A stretch of DNA of 48,734 bases from positions 1-48,734 of the forward strand of contig JADFYF010000007.1 of the NCBI GenBank assembly GCA_015233165.1, read 5' to 3'. A program made the translations under genes and the position numbers. Positions within the stretch are counted from its first letter, which is position 1. Each line of letters begins with the position of its first letter. The notes below the pieces were generated by a model, which saw nothing but the letters and a program-made list of their open reading frames with translations, was not told the DNA's origin and ran no database searches. Source of the stretch: Candidatus Omnitrophota bacterium. GTDB taxonomy: Bacteria; Omnitrophota; Gorgyraeia; Zapsychrales; Fredricksoniimonadaceae. Of the stretch, positions 8,628 to 16,679 are shown in pieces.

Positions 8628-10031
8628 ATGCCAGTTCAGATTTACAATTCGTTAACAAAGAAAAAAGAAGAGTTTATTCCGATCCATGGCAAGGACGTTA
8701 AGATGTATACCTGCGGCGTCACCGTCTACGATCAATGTCATATTGGTCATGCTCGAAGCTTGTATGTCTTTGATATGATCCGTAGTTATTTGCAGTTTCG
8801 CGGGTTTAAGGTGGATTTTGTTCGTAACATTACCGACGTGGATGACAAGATTATTCAAAAGGCCATTGAGCTAAAGAAGACAAGCAAGGAAGTGAGCGAG
8901 GAGCAGATTCGTCTGTATTATGAAGATATGGCTGCTTTAGGAGTCTCTAAAGCGGATATTGAGCCTAAGGCCACCGAGAATATTCCTGAGATGATTGCTC
9001 ATATCCTGGTGTTGATTGACAAGGGTTTTGCTTACGCGGTCAAAGGGGATGTTTACTTTAATGTTCGCAAATTCAGCGACTATGGCAAACTTTCGGGGCA
9101 GAGTATTGAGAAAATGCAAGAAGCGGTGCGGATCGAGAAGGATTCTGATAAGAAGGATCCTTTAGATTTCGCTCTCTGGAAGAGTTCCAAGCCTGGTGAA
9201 CCGACGTGGGAGAGTCCCTGGGGACCTGGTCGTCCAGGTTGGCATATTGAATGCTCCTGCATGAGTATGAAACATTTGCAAACTCAGACGTTGGATATTC
9301 ATGCCGGCGGTCGTGATCTGATATTTCCTCATCATGAGAATGAAGTGGCTCAGTCAGAAGCCTACACAGGAAAACCATTTGCAAAGTATTGGATTCATCA
9401 CGGTTTGTTGACGATCAACGGACAGAAGATGTCTAAGTCCTTGGGGAATTTTATTACCATCAAGGATGCTTTGCTTAAATACACGCCCGACGAAGTGAAG
9501 ATGTTTTTCTTGTTCTCGCATTACACCAGCGCGATTGATTTTAGCGAGGAGAAAATGCTAGAAGCTCGTAAGGCATTGGCCAAGTTTGATGTACTATTCT
9601 GGAAATCTTCAGAACTGCTTAAGGATCAGGATGTGGAACCCTTCCAGGCGGATTTCATCACCAAGCATAAGCAGGAGTTCTTAGATTCCATGGATGATGA
9701 TTTTAATACGCCCAAGGCGCTGGCGGCTTTGTTTAATTTAATCAACGATACCAATAAGTATATCGACGAGAACAAAGCGGACTCGCATTACCTGGGTGTG
9801 ATTTATCATGCGGTAGATATTTTAGAGAATCTAGGACGACAGGTGTTAGGTTTATTCCGTCAGGAAAAAGAACAGGAATTAACCTCTGAGCTGCAGGGGT
9901 TGATTGATGAACGTATCGCTGCTCGAGCTGCTAAGAATTTTAAACGTTCAGATGAGTTAAGAGACTTGCTGAAATCCAAGGGTATTGCTGTGGAAGATAC
10001 CAAATCAGGACAGACATGGCGATGGGTTTAA
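8628..10031 (+). CDS. cysS: Cysteinyl-tRNA synthetase
   Basis: Class I aminoacyl-tRNA synthetase of 467 residues. The HIGH motif is in CHIGHARS and the KMSKS motif is in GQKMSKSLGN. Zinc-binding cysteines are visible in YTCGVTVYD and WHIECSCMS, with the HHENE motif after FP. The start is placed at the ATG at 8628 (MPVQIYNSLTKKKEEF), which matches the family N-terminus and has AAAGG upstream at 8616-8620. The frame is open back to 8529, but that part is the translated palindromic element, so it is not taken as coding. The 3' end overlaps tmk by 16 bases. Confidence 0.97.
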   Translation: MPVQIYNSLTKKKEEFIPIHGKDVKMYTCGVTVYDQCHIGHARSLYVFDMIRSYLQFRGFKVDFVRNITDVDDKIIQKAIELKKTSKEVSEEQIRLYYEDMAALGVSKADIEPKATENIPEMIAHILVLIDKGFAYAVKGDVYFNVRKFSDYGKLSGQSIEKMQEAVRIEKDSDKKDPLDFALWKSSKPGEPTWESPWGPGRPGWHIECSCMSMKHLQTQTLDIHAGGRDLIFPHHENEVAQSEAYTGKPFAKYWIHHGLLTINGQKMSKSLGNFITIKDALLKYTPDEVKMFFLFSHYTSAIDFSEEKMLEARKALAKFDVLFWKSSELLKDQDVEPFQADFITKHKQEFLDSMDDDFNTPKALAALFNLINDTNKYIDENKADSHYLGVIYHAVDILENLGRQVLGLFRQEKEQELTSELQGLIDERIAARAAKNFKRSDELRDLLKSKGIAVEDTKSGQTWRWV

Positions 10032-10639
10032 AAGGTAAATTTATTACATTCGAAGGATCAGAAGGGTCTGGGAAAAGTACTCAGTCGGCCCTTGTCGTCG
10101 AGTATTTGAAGGCTAAGAAGCTGCCGGTGATGCTGTTGCGAGAACCGGGTGGGGTTAAGATTAGCGAGAAGATTCGTGAGATGCTTTTGGATGTTAAGAA
10201 TACGTTGATGGCAGATGAATGTGAGACGCTGTTGTATATGGCTGCCCGCGCCCAGTTGGTGAAAGAAGTTTTAAAGCCAGCGTTGGAGGAAGGGAAGATT
10301 GTTATTTGTGATCGTTTTTTAGATTCCACCATCGCCTATCAGGGTTGGGGAAATAAGGTTGATGTTGGGGCTATTGAAGCGATTGGTAATTTTGCGGTCG
10401 CTGGTTTGAAACCGGATTTAACCTTACTGTTTGATATTGATACCAAGGAAGGTCTTTCAAGAACCAATGCCAAGAAGGACAGAATTGAACTACGTTCGTT
10501 AGATTATCATACCCGTGTGCGTCAGGGATATTTGGATATTGCCAAGAAGGAACCTAAGCGCGTTAAGGTTATCAGCGTCGATGCGTCTAAAGAAGTTATT
10601 TTTGAAAGGGTTAAGAGGCATATAGATAAAGTTTTATAA
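10016..10639 (+). CDS. tmk: Thymidylate kinase
   Basis: 207 residues. The P-loop is EGSEGSGKST at the N-terminus, the DR motif is in CDRFLDSTIAYQG, and the lid region is around SRTNAKKDRIE. Tmk phosphorylates dTMP to dTDP. The start ATG at 10016 lies inside the cysS 3' end; an ATG at 10022 is an alternative. tmk-holB is a common gene pair, and here the two are separated by a second type of dispersed repeat (10646-10717). Confidence 0.96.
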   Translation: MAMGLKGKFITFEGSEGSGKSTQSALVVEYLKAKKLPVMLLREPGGVKISEKIREMLLDVKNTLMADECETLLYMAARAQLVKEVLKPALEEGKIVICDRFLDSTIAYQGWGNKVDVGAIEAIGNFAVAGLKPDLTLLFDIDTKEGLSRTNAKKDRIELRSLDYHTRVRQGYLDIAKKEPKRVKVISVDASKEVIFERVKRHIDKVL

Positions 10640-10645
10640 TTAAGG

Positions 10646-10717
10646 TGTCATTCTGAGCGTAGCGAAGAATCTATAAAGAAATATTGATTAAGATCCTTCA
10701 CTTCGCTCAGGATGACA
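10646..10717. repeat. Two-hairpin repeat of a second family, TGTCAT...ATGACA ends
   Basis: TGTCATTCTGAGCG to CGCTCAGGATGACA, 72 bp, in the tmk-holB gap. It has the same terminal bases as the main palindromic family and also two hairpins (ATTCT...AGAAT and ATCCT...AGGAT), but different stem sequences. Repeats of the TCATTCTGAGCG...CGCTCAGGATGA kind are, to my knowledge, scattered in many unrelated bacterial genomes. It ends ten bases before the holB start. Confidence 0.9.
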
Positions 10718-10727
10718 AGAAATTTAA

Positions 10728-11666
10728 ATGAATACTGTCAGTGTTGATCCTAGAATTCTAGAGCGTTTCAAGAGACTTGTGGCTTCTTCACGCATGGGGC
10801 ATGCGTATCTGTTTGTGGGACCGAAGGAAACAGGAAAGACCCAGACAGCCTTGGGTGTAGCGCAACTGGTGAACTGTGAATCTTCGGAGGCAGCTCCTTG
10901 CGGGATTTGTCCTTCGTGTCAGAAGATTGCCAGTAGGAACCATCCTGATGTTATGGTCGTGAATCAGAATGAGGGAAGTATTAAGATTGATCAGATTCGA
11001 TCTCTGTTAGGGCGTCTGCAGTTAAAGGCGTATGAAGCCAAAACTAAGGTTTTTATTATTCGGGACGTCGAGAATATGACGTTGGAGGCGGCGAATAGTT
11101 TATTAAAAACGCTCGAGGAGCCAGCTTCTAACACTTTGATGATTTTAACGACGGCAACACCTGAGTCTAATTTGGATACCATCCGTTCCCGTTGTCATGT
11201 GGTGAAATTCTTTCCGGTCTCCAAGAATCGTCTACAAGAAACGTTGAATGTTTCACCAGACGTAGCCCGATTGCTGACAGTTTATACCGATGGATGTTTG
11301 GGGCAGTCGAGGATTCTTTTGGAGGAGGATTTTATTAGTCGTAAGAATAAGATTCTAGATGCGTTTTTAAAAAGTTCCAATGAGGATGCATTAAAGAAGT
11401 TGTCCTCGGAGAAAGAAGAAGCCAGGGAAGCGTTACATGTGTTTTTAAGTATGGTGCGTGATGCGATTTTATTTAAAAGTGGAGTTGCCGCAATCGAGCT
11501 TATGCATGTCGATAGGCTTTTAGATGTACAATCATTGGCCGGGCGACCCTATGAAGAGTTGGCGGCTATTTACAATCAAGTGATTAAGACCAAGCAACTC
11601 TTGGACGAAAATCTCAATGCTAAGATGGGATTTAGCATATTAAGGCAGAGAATATGGCAAAATTAA
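10728..11666 (+). CDS. holB: DNA polymerase III delta' subunit
   Basis: 312 residues with a clamp-loader AAA+ fold. A Walker A-like loop (GPKETGKTQ) is followed by a zinc-binding group CGICPSCQK with an upstream Cys in VNCESSEAAPC. The sensor region VENMTLEAANSLLKTLEEP is the most diagnostic stretch, and the SRC motif is in IRSRCHVVKFF. It acts in the clamp-loader complex of the replisome. It lies between tmk and a RicT/PSP1 protein, a common bacterial order. The 3' end overlaps the next gene by 13 bases. No strong ribosome-binding site precedes the ATG, which is ten bases after a hairpin repeat. Confidence 0.93.
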   Translation: MNTVSVDPRILERFKRLVASSRMGHAYLFVGPKETGKTQTALGVAQLVNCESSEAAPCGICPSCQKIASRNHPDVMVVNQNEGSIKIDQIRSLLGRLQLKAYEAKTKVFIIRDVENMTLEAANSLLKTLEEPASNTLMILTTATPESNLDTIRSRCHVVKFFPVSKNRLQETLNVSPDVARLLTVYTDGCLGQSRILLEEDFISRKNKILDAFLKSSNEDALKKLSSEKEEAREALHVFLSMVRDAILFKSGVAAIELMHVDRLLDVQSLAGRPYEELAAIYNQVIKTKQLLDENLNAKMGFSILRQRIWQN

Positions 11667-12454
11667 TACAGGTGAAGATCGGTGAATACCGCTCGGTCGC
11701 TTTGTTTGACCAGCTTAATGTGGTATGCAAGCGCGGCGATGTGGTGGTGTTGGATTTTGAAAAAGGTTTTGAATATGGGGAGATTGTTTCAGACCCTGCT
11801 AAGGTTTGCGCAACGGCTACGGATAAAGCGGTTGGCAAGATTGTCCGCTTATCCACCGACGGGGACCTGAGGCAGATTGTCAATAATCAAATTAAGGCTA
11901 AGGAAGCCTTGGTGGCGTGTAAACGCAAGGTAGGGGATGCAAAGTTAGATATGCAGCTCGTTAAAGCCGAATATTCTTTTGATGGGAGTAAGATTTTATT
12001 TTTCTTTACTGCCGAGGGCCGTGTTGATTTTCGCAATTTAGTTAAAGATTTAGCGAAGATGTTTCGTGTGCGTATTGAGCTTAAGCAGATAGGTGTTCGT
12101 GATAAAGCTAAGATTGTCGGAGGCTATGGCGTTTGTGGTCGTGAGCTGTGTTGCTCTTCCTATATGAAGGATTTTCATCCGTTGTCGATTAAGATGGCCA
12201 AGGATCAGGGGTTGCCTCTGAATCCTTCAAAGATTTCGGGTGTCTGTGGACGTGTGAAATGTTGTATGGCCTATGAGTATCAGGTGTACCGTGAAATGTC
12301 CAAGACCCTGCCTAAGATGGGGGCGAAGGTGTCCTCAGAAACAGGTGAAAAGGGAAGGGTTATCAATATCGATATCTTAAAGCGTTCCGTGGTTGTTGAA
12401 TTCGCAGAAGGTAAGATTCAGAAGATCACCTATCCACCGGCTAATCCACACTAG
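11654..12454 (+). CDS. PSP1-domain protein, RicT/YaaT-like
   Basis: 266 residues, PSP1 family. The cysteine-rich signature is clear: GGYGVCGRELCCSSYM and, 30 residues later, SGVCGRVKCCMAYEY. In Bacillus, RicT (YaaT) joins two partners in an iron-sulfur-containing complex that promotes mRNA maturation. No partners are visible here, so that role is an inference from the family. The start overlaps the end of holB, with GGCAGAG upstream. Gene order holB-ricT-metG is common in bacteria. Confidence 0.9.
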   Translation: MAKLIQVKIGEYRSVALFDQLNVVCKRGDVVVLDFEKGFEYGEIVSDPAKVCATATDKAVGKIVRLSTDGDLRQIVNNQIKAKEALVACKRKVGDAKLDMQLVKAEYSFDGSKILFFFTAEGRVDFRNLVKDLAKMFRVRIELKQIGVRDKAKIVGGYGVCGRELCCSSYMKDFHPLSIKMAKDQGLPLNPSKISGVCGRVKCCMAYEYQVYREMSKTLPKMGAKVSSETGEKGRVINIDILKRSVVVEFAEGKIQKITYPPANPH

Positions 12455-12462
12455 GACATGTT

Positions 12463-12813
12463 ATGAAAAAAGAACGTCAGGATCCTCGTTATAAAAAGCA
12501 GTACACTGTTAATTTTTCTTTAAAGGATCATCCGGATAAGACGGAAACTTTGTCAGGATTGCTGGATATTAGCAAGGGGGGATTGAAGTTTGGTTCTTAT
12601 GAGAAATATGATGTCGGAATGGGTGTTGTCTTTCGTATTCAGTTTCCTTTTCTTTATCCGCAGGCCATCAAACTTCAGGGAACCATTGTCGGTGTTCAGC
12701 AGGTGCCAATGGGGAAGCTTTATCGGATCAGTGTCAAATTTGTTGATTTAGACGAGGCGTCTAAATCTGCTTTGGAGCAGATGGAAAAGATTAATCAGAA
12801 AAGTGCTTTATGA
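12463..12813 (+). CDS. PilZ-domain protein
   Basis: 116 residues that match a single PilZ domain. The N-terminal RQDPRYKKQYTV is the likely RxxxR c-di-GMP contact, and GLLDISKGGLKFGS is the D/NxSxxG motif. It is therefore a candidate c-di-GMP receptor without an effector domain. It stands between the ricT-like gene and metG, with the metG ATG overlapping its end by four bases. No diguanylate cyclase is seen in the window. Confidence 0.87.
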   Translation: MKKERQDPRYKKQYTVNFSLKDHPDKTETLSGLLDISKGGLKFGSYEKYDVGMGVVFRIQFPFLYPQAIKLQGTIVGVQQVPMGKLYRISVKFVDLDEASKSALEQMEKINQKSAL

Positions 12814-14315
12814 AATCAAAATTCTTTGTCACAACGCCTATTTATTACGTCAACGATGCTCCGCATATCGGTCATGCTTACACGACGATCTTAGCCGATG
12901 TTTTAGCTCGGTTTCATCGTGTGGCAGGGGATGAGGTTTTTTTCTTAACAGGTTTAGATGAGCATGGGCAGAAGGTTAAACAGGCGGCGGAGAAACGCAA
13001 TATGTCGGCGCAGGCGCATTGTGATGATCTGGCTCCTAGATTTTTGAATCTTTGGCAGAAGCTGGATATTCGTTACGATGATTTTGTCCGTACGACTCAG
13101 GAGAGACATAAAAGAATTGTTCAGATGGTTCTTCAGAAGGTTTACGAAGCTGGAGATATCTACGTCGATGAATATGAAGGTTGGTATTCTGTGGCCGAAG
13201 AGCGTTTTATTACAGAAACTGAATATGCCACGGGTCAGTTTCGTGATGTGAAGAAGATTCAGGAGAAGAATTACTTTTTTAAGATGAGCAAGTATCAGAA
13301 GAAGCTTGTCGAGTATATTGAAACTAATCCCGGATTTATCCAGCCGGAGCACCGCAAGAATGAGATGTTGGGTTTTCTGCGTCAGCCGCTTGGTGATCTG
13401 TGCATTTCTCGTCCTAAAGCCCGGATGGACTGGGGGATTGAAATTCCGTTTGATCGCGATTATGTTACCTATGTCTGGTTTGATGCCTTGGTGAACTATA
13501 TTTCCATCCCTGGCTATGGCAGCGACGATGTTAAGTTTAAGAAGTGGTGGCCGGCGGATGTCCATCTGATTGGTAAGGATATCTTAACGACCCATTGCGT
13601 TTATTGGACGACGATGCTCTTTGCTTTGGACTTGCCTTTACCAAAGACGATTTTCGCCCACGGCTGGTGGCTGATTGGTCAGACGAAGATGAGCAAGTCC
13701 TTAGGCAATGTGGTCAATCCCTTAGATTTGATTGAACAGCATGGCACAGATGCGGTGCGTTATTATTTGATGAGAGAAATGGTGCTGGGGATGGATGCTA
13801 ATTTTACCCAGGATTCTTTTAATAAATGTTATAACAGCGACCTGGCTAACGATTTTGGAAATTTACTTAATCGTGTCAGCGGATTAATAACCAAGAATCA
13901 CGAAGGCAAGATTCCTGATCCTGGTGTCTTGACACCGGCGGAAGAAGAGATTAAAGCGCAAGCCAATGCTTTGCAAGGTAAGGTGACGGCGTTGATCAAT
14001 GCCTTTCAGGTTCAGGAAGCTGTGTCCTTGATTATTGAATTTGTGCGTGTGCTCAATAAGTATATGGAATTGCAGGCTCCGTGGAAGTTGGCCAAGACGG
14101 ATATGAAGGCGGCAGAGCGCGTGCTTTATACCGCCGCTGAAAGCCTCCGTATTGTCTCTGTGATGCTCTCACCCGTGATGCCTGAAAAAACAAAGACGGT
14201 GCTGGATGTTCTAGGTTCTCTGGGAACAACAGCATCCTGGGGGCAGATTCCCGTCGGAACAATCTTAAAGTCTCACCCTGCGTTGTTTCCTAGGATTGAG
14301 GTTGAAAAGAAATAG
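12810..14315 (+). CDS. metG: Methionyl-tRNA synthetase
   Basis: Class I synthetase of 501 residues. The HIGH motif is in DAPHIGHAYTT and the KMSKS motif is in TKMSKSLGNVVNP. The connective region WYSVAEERFITETEYATG has no cysteine pairs, so this is a zinc-free type of MetG. It lacks the C-terminal tRNA-binding (Trbp111-like) domain found in some MetG proteins. Start ATG overlaps the PilZ gene (ATGA). The palindromic element copy C follows five bases after the stop. Confidence 0.96.
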   Translation: MKSKFFVTTPIYYVNDAPHIGHAYTTILADVLARFHRVAGDEVFFLTGLDEHGQKVKQAAEKRNMSAQAHCDDLAPRFLNLWQKLDIRYDDFVRTTQERHKRIVQMVLQKVYEAGDIYVDEYEGWYSVAEERFITETEYATGQFRDVKKIQEKNYFFKMSKYQKKLVEYIETNPGFIQPEHRKNEMLGFLRQPLGDLCISRPKARMDWGIEIPFDRDYVTYVWFDALVNYISIPGYGSDDVKFKKWWPADVHLIGKDILTTHCVYWTTMLFALDLPLPKTIFAHGWWLIGQTKMSKSLGNVVNPLDLIEQHGTDAVRYYLMREMVLGMDANFTQDSFNKCYNSDLANDFGNLLNRVSGLITKNHEGKIPDPGVLTPAEEEIKAQANALQGKVTALINAFQVQEAVSLIIEFVRVLNKYMELQAPWKLAKTDMKAAERVLYTAAESLRIVSVMLSPVMPEKTKTVLDVLGSLGTTASWGQIPVGTILKSHPALFPRIEVEKK

Positions 14316-14319
14316 ATTC

Positions 14320-14399
14320 TGTCACCCCCGAATGTTTTTGTCGGGGGTCCAGAGATTAGCTAAGAACTAGATGCCCGACTAATACATTCGGGCATGACA
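14320..14399 (+). repeat. Palindromic element copy C, metG-mtnA gap
   Basis: TGTCACCCCCGAATG to CATTCGGGCATGACA, 80 bp. Left stem ACCCCCGA/TCGGGGGT, right stem ATGCCCGA/TCGGGCAT. C-type arm first. It ends 18 bases before the mtnA ATG. Confidence 0.95.
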
Positions 14400-14417
14400 T
14401 TGGACGAAAGATAGATT

Positions 14418-15455
14418 ATGGCGATTGAAACGATTAAATGGGTTAAGGGGACAGCTCGGATGATTGACCAGACGAAGCTGCCGACGAAGTTGGAATATAT
14501 TAACTGCCGCGACGTGAAGAGGATGTGGAGTGCGATCAAGCGTCTGGAAGTGCGTGGTGCTCCAGCGATTGGAGTGGCTGGTGCCTTTGGCGTTCTTTTG
14601 GGAGTGCAGAAGTTTAAGGGGACAGATCGTCCGGCTTTCTTAAAGCTGCTTCATCAAACCTGTGATTATCTATCTACTTCTCGTCCGACAGCAGTGAATT
14701 TATTTCATATGATCGAGGAAATGCGCTCGGTGGCTTTGAATAATTCCGAGGCGGATGTCAAGACTTTGAAGACACAGCTTTTTGATAAGGCGATGACTAT
14801 TTTTCAAGAAGATCGTCAGGTTTGTCGTCGGATGGGGGATCATGGGGCTGTCTTGATTAAGAACGGCATGCGCGCCTTAACTGTCTGTAATGCCGGGGCC
14901 TTGGCGACCGTCGACTACGGAACAGCTTTGGGGGTTTTCTACAGTGCCAAGACCAAGGGGAGAAAGTTTAGTGTCTATTCTTGTGAAACGCGCCCGCTAT
15001 TGCAGGGGGCAAGACTGACCTGCTGGGAGCTGACGAGAGAAAAGATTGATACGACTCTGATCTGTGACAATATGGCTGCCACCCTGATGGCTCAGGGCAA
15101 GGTGGATATTATCTTCGCCGGAGCCGATCGTATTGCCGCCAACGGCGATACGGCCAATAAAATTGGCACCTACATGCTCGCTGTTCTGGCCAAGTATCAC
15201 AAGGTTCCTTTTTATATCGTAGCTCCTAAATCCACCTTTGATTTGAAAATTACGTCGGGCAAACAGATTCCGATTGAAGAACGCAAGTCCGAAGAAGTAA
15301 CCGGTTTTGGCGGTGTGACAACAGCTCCTAAGGGTGTGAAGGTATATAATCCTGCCTTTGATGTGACGCCAGCAAGTTTGATTAGCGGGATTGTGACGGA
15401 GTATGGGATTATTAAGAGTCCGAATGTAAGAAATATTAAATCGACATTAAAATAA
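14418..15455 (+). CDS. mtnA: S-methyl-5-thioribose-1-phosphate isomerase
   Basis: 345 residues, close to the family length. The motifs RGAPAIGVAGAFGV, the catalytic Cys in TVCNAGALATVDYGTALG, the catalytic Asp in IFAGADRIAANGDTANKIGTY (read to AANGDTANK) and the C-terminal NPAFDVTPA are all present. MtnA converts methylthioribose-1-phosphate to methylthioribulose-1-phosphate in methionine salvage. It shares the fold of eIF2B-like isomerases, and the C and D residues favour MtnA over ribose-1,5-bisphosphate isomerase. No other salvage genes are visible nearby. It is flanked on both sides by palindromic elements. Confidence 0.92.
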   Translation: MAIETIKWVKGTARMIDQTKLPTKLEYINCRDVKRMWSAIKRLEVRGAPAIGVAGAFGVLLGVQKFKGTDRPAFLKLLHQTCDYLSTSRPTAVNLFHMIEEMRSVALNNSEADVKTLKTQLFDKAMTIFQEDRQVCRRMGDHGAVLIKNGMRALTVCNAGALATVDYGTALGVFYSAKTKGRKFSVYSCETRPLLQGARLTCWELTREKIDTTLICDNMAATLMAQGKVDIIFAGADRIAANGDTANKIGTYMLAVLAKYHKVPFYIVAPKSTFDLKITSGKQIPIEERKSEEVTGFGGVTTAPKGVKVYNPAFDVTPASLISGIVTEYGIIKSPNVRNIKSTLK

Positions 15456-15460
15456 ATATT

Positions 15461-15540
15461 TGTCACCCCCGAATGTTTTTATCGGGGGTCCAGAGATGGC
15501 TAAAGTTCTGGATTCCCGACAAAAGCATTCGGGAATGACA
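15461..15540 (+). repeat. Palindromic element copy D, mtnA-thiL gap
   Basis: TGTCACCCCCGAATG to CATTCGGGAATGACA, 80 bp. Left stem ACCCCCGA/TCGGGGGT, right stem ATTCCCGA/TCGGGAAT, the only T-type arm. It ends ten bases before the thiL ATG. The AAAGG ribosome-binding site (15542-15546) is immediately outside it. Confidence 0.95.
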
Positions 15541-15550
15541 CAAAGGTTCT

Positions 15551-16426
15551 ATGAAGCTATCCCAACTCGGTGAATTCGGATTAATCGACCTGATCCGTAA
15601 ACAATTAAAGGTTGATTCTAGGGTGATCCGGGGTATTGGCGACGATACAGCGGTTCTTCCGTATTCTAAGGATAAATACCTGCTTCTGACAACGGATATG
15701 CTTGCCGAAGATATTCATTTTACCCGTCGGATGTCGGCTGTGGATGTGGGGCATAAAGCCTTGGCTTGTAACATCAGCGACATTGCGGCTATGGGAGGAG
15801 AACCAACCTTTGCCGTTGTTTCTCTGGCAGTTCCGTCCGATCTACCTACCAGCTACGTGAGTGATCTATATCAGGGGATGCAAAAGGTCGCCAGTCAGTT
15901 TGGAGTCAGCATTGTCGGCGGGGATACCATTAAGTCGGATAAGATCACGATAAATGTCGCCTTGCTGGGAGAAGTCAAGAGGAAGCATCTGGTGACCAGA
16001 GACGGCGCTTGCCCGGGGGATTGGATTTTTGTGACAGGAGCTTTGGGAGGATCACTCAAGTCCCATAAACATCTGCGTTTTACTCCGTGCGTCGAGCAAG
16101 CCAGATTTCTGGTTAAGAATTTTAAACCATCCGCGATGATGGATATCTCAGACGGCTTAGCCGGAGATTTGAATCATATTCTTAAAGCCTCAGGCGTGGG
16201 AGCAGAATTGTGGAACGATGAGATTCCTAAGACCCAAGGTTGCAGTGTCCGGCAGGCGTTAAGCGACGGTGAAGACTTTGAATTGTTGTTTACCTTATCC
16301 GAGAAGAAGGTTAAGAAATTGCTAGTCTGGCAAGAGAAGAATAAGCAGTGGTATTTTTATCCTATAGGAGTTATAACGGGGAACAAGAAACAATTGGTAC
16401 CAGGTAAGGGGTATATACATTTTTGA
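15551..16426 (+). CDS. thiL: Thiamine-monophosphate kinase
   Basis: 291 residues, somewhat shorter than the roughly 320 residues of typical ThiL. Motifs: GIGDDTAVLPYS, LLTTDMLAEDIHF, CNISDIAAMGGEP, VGGDTIKSDKI and MMDISDGLAGDLNHI. The order and spacing fit ThiL of the PurM/ThiL ATP-binding fold, which makes thiamine pyrophosphate. The C-terminal region is short, as if trimmed. The stop codon (16424-16426) abuts a minus-strand terminator hairpin. The start has AAAGG upstream, seven bases from the ATG. Confidence 0.93.
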   Translation: MKLSQLGEFGLIDLIRKQLKVDSRVIRGIGDDTAVLPYSKDKYLLLTTDMLAEDIHFTRRMSAVDVGHKALACNISDIAAMGGEPTFAVVSLAVPSDLPTSYVSDLYQGMQKVASQFGVSIVGGDTIKSDKITINVALLGEVKRKHLVTRDGACPGDWIFVTGALGGSLKSHKHLRFTPCVEQARFLVKNFKPSAMMDISDGLAGDLNHILKASGVGAELWNDEIPKTQGCSVRQALSDGEDFELLFTLSEKKVKKLLVWQEKNKQWYFYPIGVITGNKKQLVPGKGYIHF

Positions 16427-16429
16427 AAT

Positions 16430-16456
16430 AAAAAGGCCGCAAGTAAACTTGCGGCC
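16430..16456 (-). terminator. Rho-independent terminator for the minus-strand tRNA unit
   Basis: On the minus strand, GGCCGCAAGT pairs with ACTTGCGGCC (10 bp, plus 16435-16444 and 16447-16456) and is followed by TTTTTATTTC. The T-run is on the minus side only, so it terminates transcripts coming from the tRNA rather than from thiL. Confidence 0.85.
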
Positions 16457-16463
16457 CAGTAAC

Positions 16464-16486
16464 AATGCTCCTTCCTGACGAAAAGG
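16464..16486 (+). repeat. Inverted near-copy of the tRNA anticodon arm
   Basis: The bases AATGCTCCTTCCTGACGAAAAGG match the minus-strand tRNA segment AATGTTCCTTCCGACGAAAAGG (plus 16605-16626) with one substitution and one extra base, in opposite orientation. The two arms, about 118 bp apart, could pair with each other in DNA or RNA. Confidence 0.75.
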
Positions 16487-16533
16487 TAATAAAAATATAG
16501 CATATAGATAAAGATTTTCAATAATAAATTTTG

Positions 16534-16569
16534 GGCTTTAAGAAGTCTTCCCGGGCCATTCTTAAAGCC
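16534..16569. repeat. Perfect 11-bp hairpin downstream of the tRNA
   Basis: GGCTTTAAGAA (16534-16544) pairs perfectly with TTCTTAAAGCC (16559-16569) around a 14-base loop containing CCCGGG. It lies between the tRNA 3' end and the terminator, starting five bases after the tRNA. It could guide 3' processing of the precursor. Confidence 0.75.
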
Positions 16570-16574
16570 TTTAA

Positions 16575-16647
16575 CGCCCCCGGCGAGATTCGAACTCGCA
16601 TCGCCCTTTTCGTCGGAAGGAACATTATCCAATTATGCTACAGGGGT
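16575..16647 (-). tRNA. tRNA-Arg-like gene (anticodon ACG by the best fold), atypical
   Basis: The minus strand folds as a 73-base cloverleaf. Acceptor ACCCCTG pairs with CGGGGGC except for an A1-C72 mismatch. D stem GCAT/ATGT encloses a loop with GG. The T arm is perfect: GCGAG-TTCGAAT-CTCGC. The variable loop is CGAT, and G73 is the discriminator. No CCA is encoded. The anticodon arm CCTTC-CGACGAA-AAGGG gives anticodon ACG but has a G where U33 is expected and a C31-A39 mismatch. A shifted reading would give CCG, also Arg. A20 and C35, Arg identity elements, are present. These oddities could mean a decayed or specialised tRNA. It has its own terminator downstream. Confidence 0.65.
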
Positions 16648-16679
16648 GTTAAATATTGATAAATGATAAATATAAATTG

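Noticed and set aside
12954-13565. 203-codon open frame antisense to metG
   Set aside because: Shadow of a strongly supported gene; its protein shows no family motif and mirrors metG codons.
16357-16632. 91-codon minus-strand open frame between thiL and tsaE
   Set aside because: It overlaps the thiL end, the terminator and the tRNA-like gene; it has no protein-like features.
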